NCBI GenBank assembly: GCA_016875395.1
Contig: VGRF01000026.1
Location: 1 to 64,000 of the forward strand
Direction of reading: 5' to 3'
DNA: 64,000 nt
Origin: Deltaproteobacteria bacterium
GTDB taxonomy: Bacteria; Myxococcota_A; UBA9160; UBA6930
Shown here piece by piece: positions 63,630 to 64,000 of this stretch. A model generated the notes under the pieces. That model ran no database searches, was not told the origin of the DNA, and was given only the letters and a program-made list of their open reading frames with translations. A program made the translations under genes and the position numbers. Position 1 is the first letter of the stretch. Each line of letters begins with the position of its first letter.

Positions 63630-64000
63630 CAGCGCATCTCCCCCACGAGCGCCTCGCTCGTCACGGTCGCGACCAGCGCGCCATCGCGCGCGAACAGCTC
63701 GCGCGTTCCCACCGCGCGCCCGTCCGAGGCGACGCGCGAGCTCGCGCGCAAGAGGAACCAGCCCTCGGGTCGCAGCGCGCGCTGGAGGCGCACGGCGTGC
63801 GTGCGAAAACACAGCGCGGCGTAGTCGAATCGCTCGCCGATGCGGCGCTCGAACTCCCAGTGCGCGTAGTAAGTGGCGAGGAATACGAGCGCTGCCTGCT
63901 CGAGGTGGGCAGCGCGCGGCAGCGGCGCGCGCAGCTTCAGCCACGTCACGTGGTCGCTCGATTCACCGCGCGCGCGATCGGGGCGCAGTGCGCTGACGCG
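63629..64000 (-). CDS. Acyl-CoA thioesterase II-like protein, truncated at the window edge
   Basis: The C-terminal part of a hot-dog-fold thioesterase. The frame stays open to the window edge (RVSALRPDRARGESSDHVTW...), so the start lies beyond 64000. LQRALRPEGWFLLRASSRVASDGRAVG and ELFARDGALVATVTSEALV match the second hot-dog repeat of TesB-type enzymes. In TesB the reaction is hydrolysis of acyl-CoA. It lies upstream of the ECF sigma gene in the same direction, overlapping by one base. Confidence 0.75.
   Translation of the reverse strand, partial: RVSALRPDRARGESSDHVTWLKLRAPLPRAAHLEQAALVFLATYYAHWEFERRIGERFDYAALCFRTHAVRLQRALRPEGWFLLRASSRVASDGRAVGTRELFARDGALVATVTSEALVGEMR

Overview
The window is about 70% GC by eye, is packed with genes, and looks chromosomal. 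Many genes overlap by 1-4 bases (ATGA, GTGA, TAGTG), and GTG starts are frequent. Several markers indicate a Gram-negative diderm: a signal-peptide porin, an LptM-like lipoprotein, lspA, tatBC, the dap pathway and a BtuFCD importer. A protein resembling the C-terminal domain of Myxococcus MXAN_5187, together with sigma-54 promoters, suggests a Myxococcota or former-Deltaproteobacteria lineage. That placement is inference. A poly-G block at the left edge and several single-base frameshifts suggest a draft or metagenome-assembled contig.

Layout. 0-2 kb: a truncated, frameshifted GGDEF-EAL regulator. 2-5.5 kb: an MXAN_5187-like protein, NagA, a persulfide dioxygenase and a METTL7-like methyltransferase. 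5.5-11 kb: radA, a polyprenyl diphosphate synthase, a ComEA-like protein, then btuF-btuC-btuD. 11-17 kb: enolase with a basic tail, an exported protein, a DHDPS-superfamily aldolase, a PfkB kinase fused to a SIS isomerase, and a TauE/SafE permease. 17-25 kb: palindromic repeats, a universal stress protein, tRNA-Ala(CGC), a frameshifted UbiA-like gene, a luciferase-like oxidoreductase, a frameshifted exported FAH-family gene, an MBL hydrolase, two dodecins and a nucleotidyltransferase/YgfZ/DUF2064 group. 25-29 kb: a nitrogen island with a porin, an orphan Fis-type HTH protein, glnB and glnA, with two sigma-54-type promoters. 29-37 kb: a remnant wax-ester-synthase fragment, the argH-lptM-dapF-dapA-dapB operon, a bifunctional penicillin-binding protein and lspA. 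37-46 kb: transaldolase, an IclR regulator, acyl-CoA dehydrogenase, malic enzyme and a two-gene acyl-CoA carboxylase. 46-53 kb: a nucleoside hydrolase, a kelch protein broken at a G7 tract, a divergent TPR/winged-helix regulator, tatC-tatB and two DUF4124 proteins. 53-64 kb: a catabolic and accessory mix (SDR, CPBP protease, VOC, haloalkane dehalogenase, enoyl-CoA hydratase, NTF2-like, M20 peptidase with its core deleted, GNAT, an 11-residue-repeat protein, LOG, HAD, an ECF sigma factor with a SnoaL-like tail, and a partial thioesterase).

The genes suggest an aerobic heterotroph. Fatty-acid or other acyl-CoA breakdown would feed an acyl-CoA carboxylase and malic enzyme, ammonium assimilation runs through GlnB-GlnA, and lysine and arginine are made de novo. 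The most interesting signals are: a 14-base element at identical spacing before radA and the comEA-like gene; a strongly recurrent TTGTTA/TAACAA word on both strands; the PfkB-SIS fusion next to an aldolase; the sigma-54 porin/gln island; a family of GGGGACGTTCCGC palindromes, one pair bracketing the tail of a lost usp paralogue; and a kelch gene that is one base out of frame at a poly-G tract, opposite a likely regulator. No CRISPR array, prophage or complete transposase is visible.
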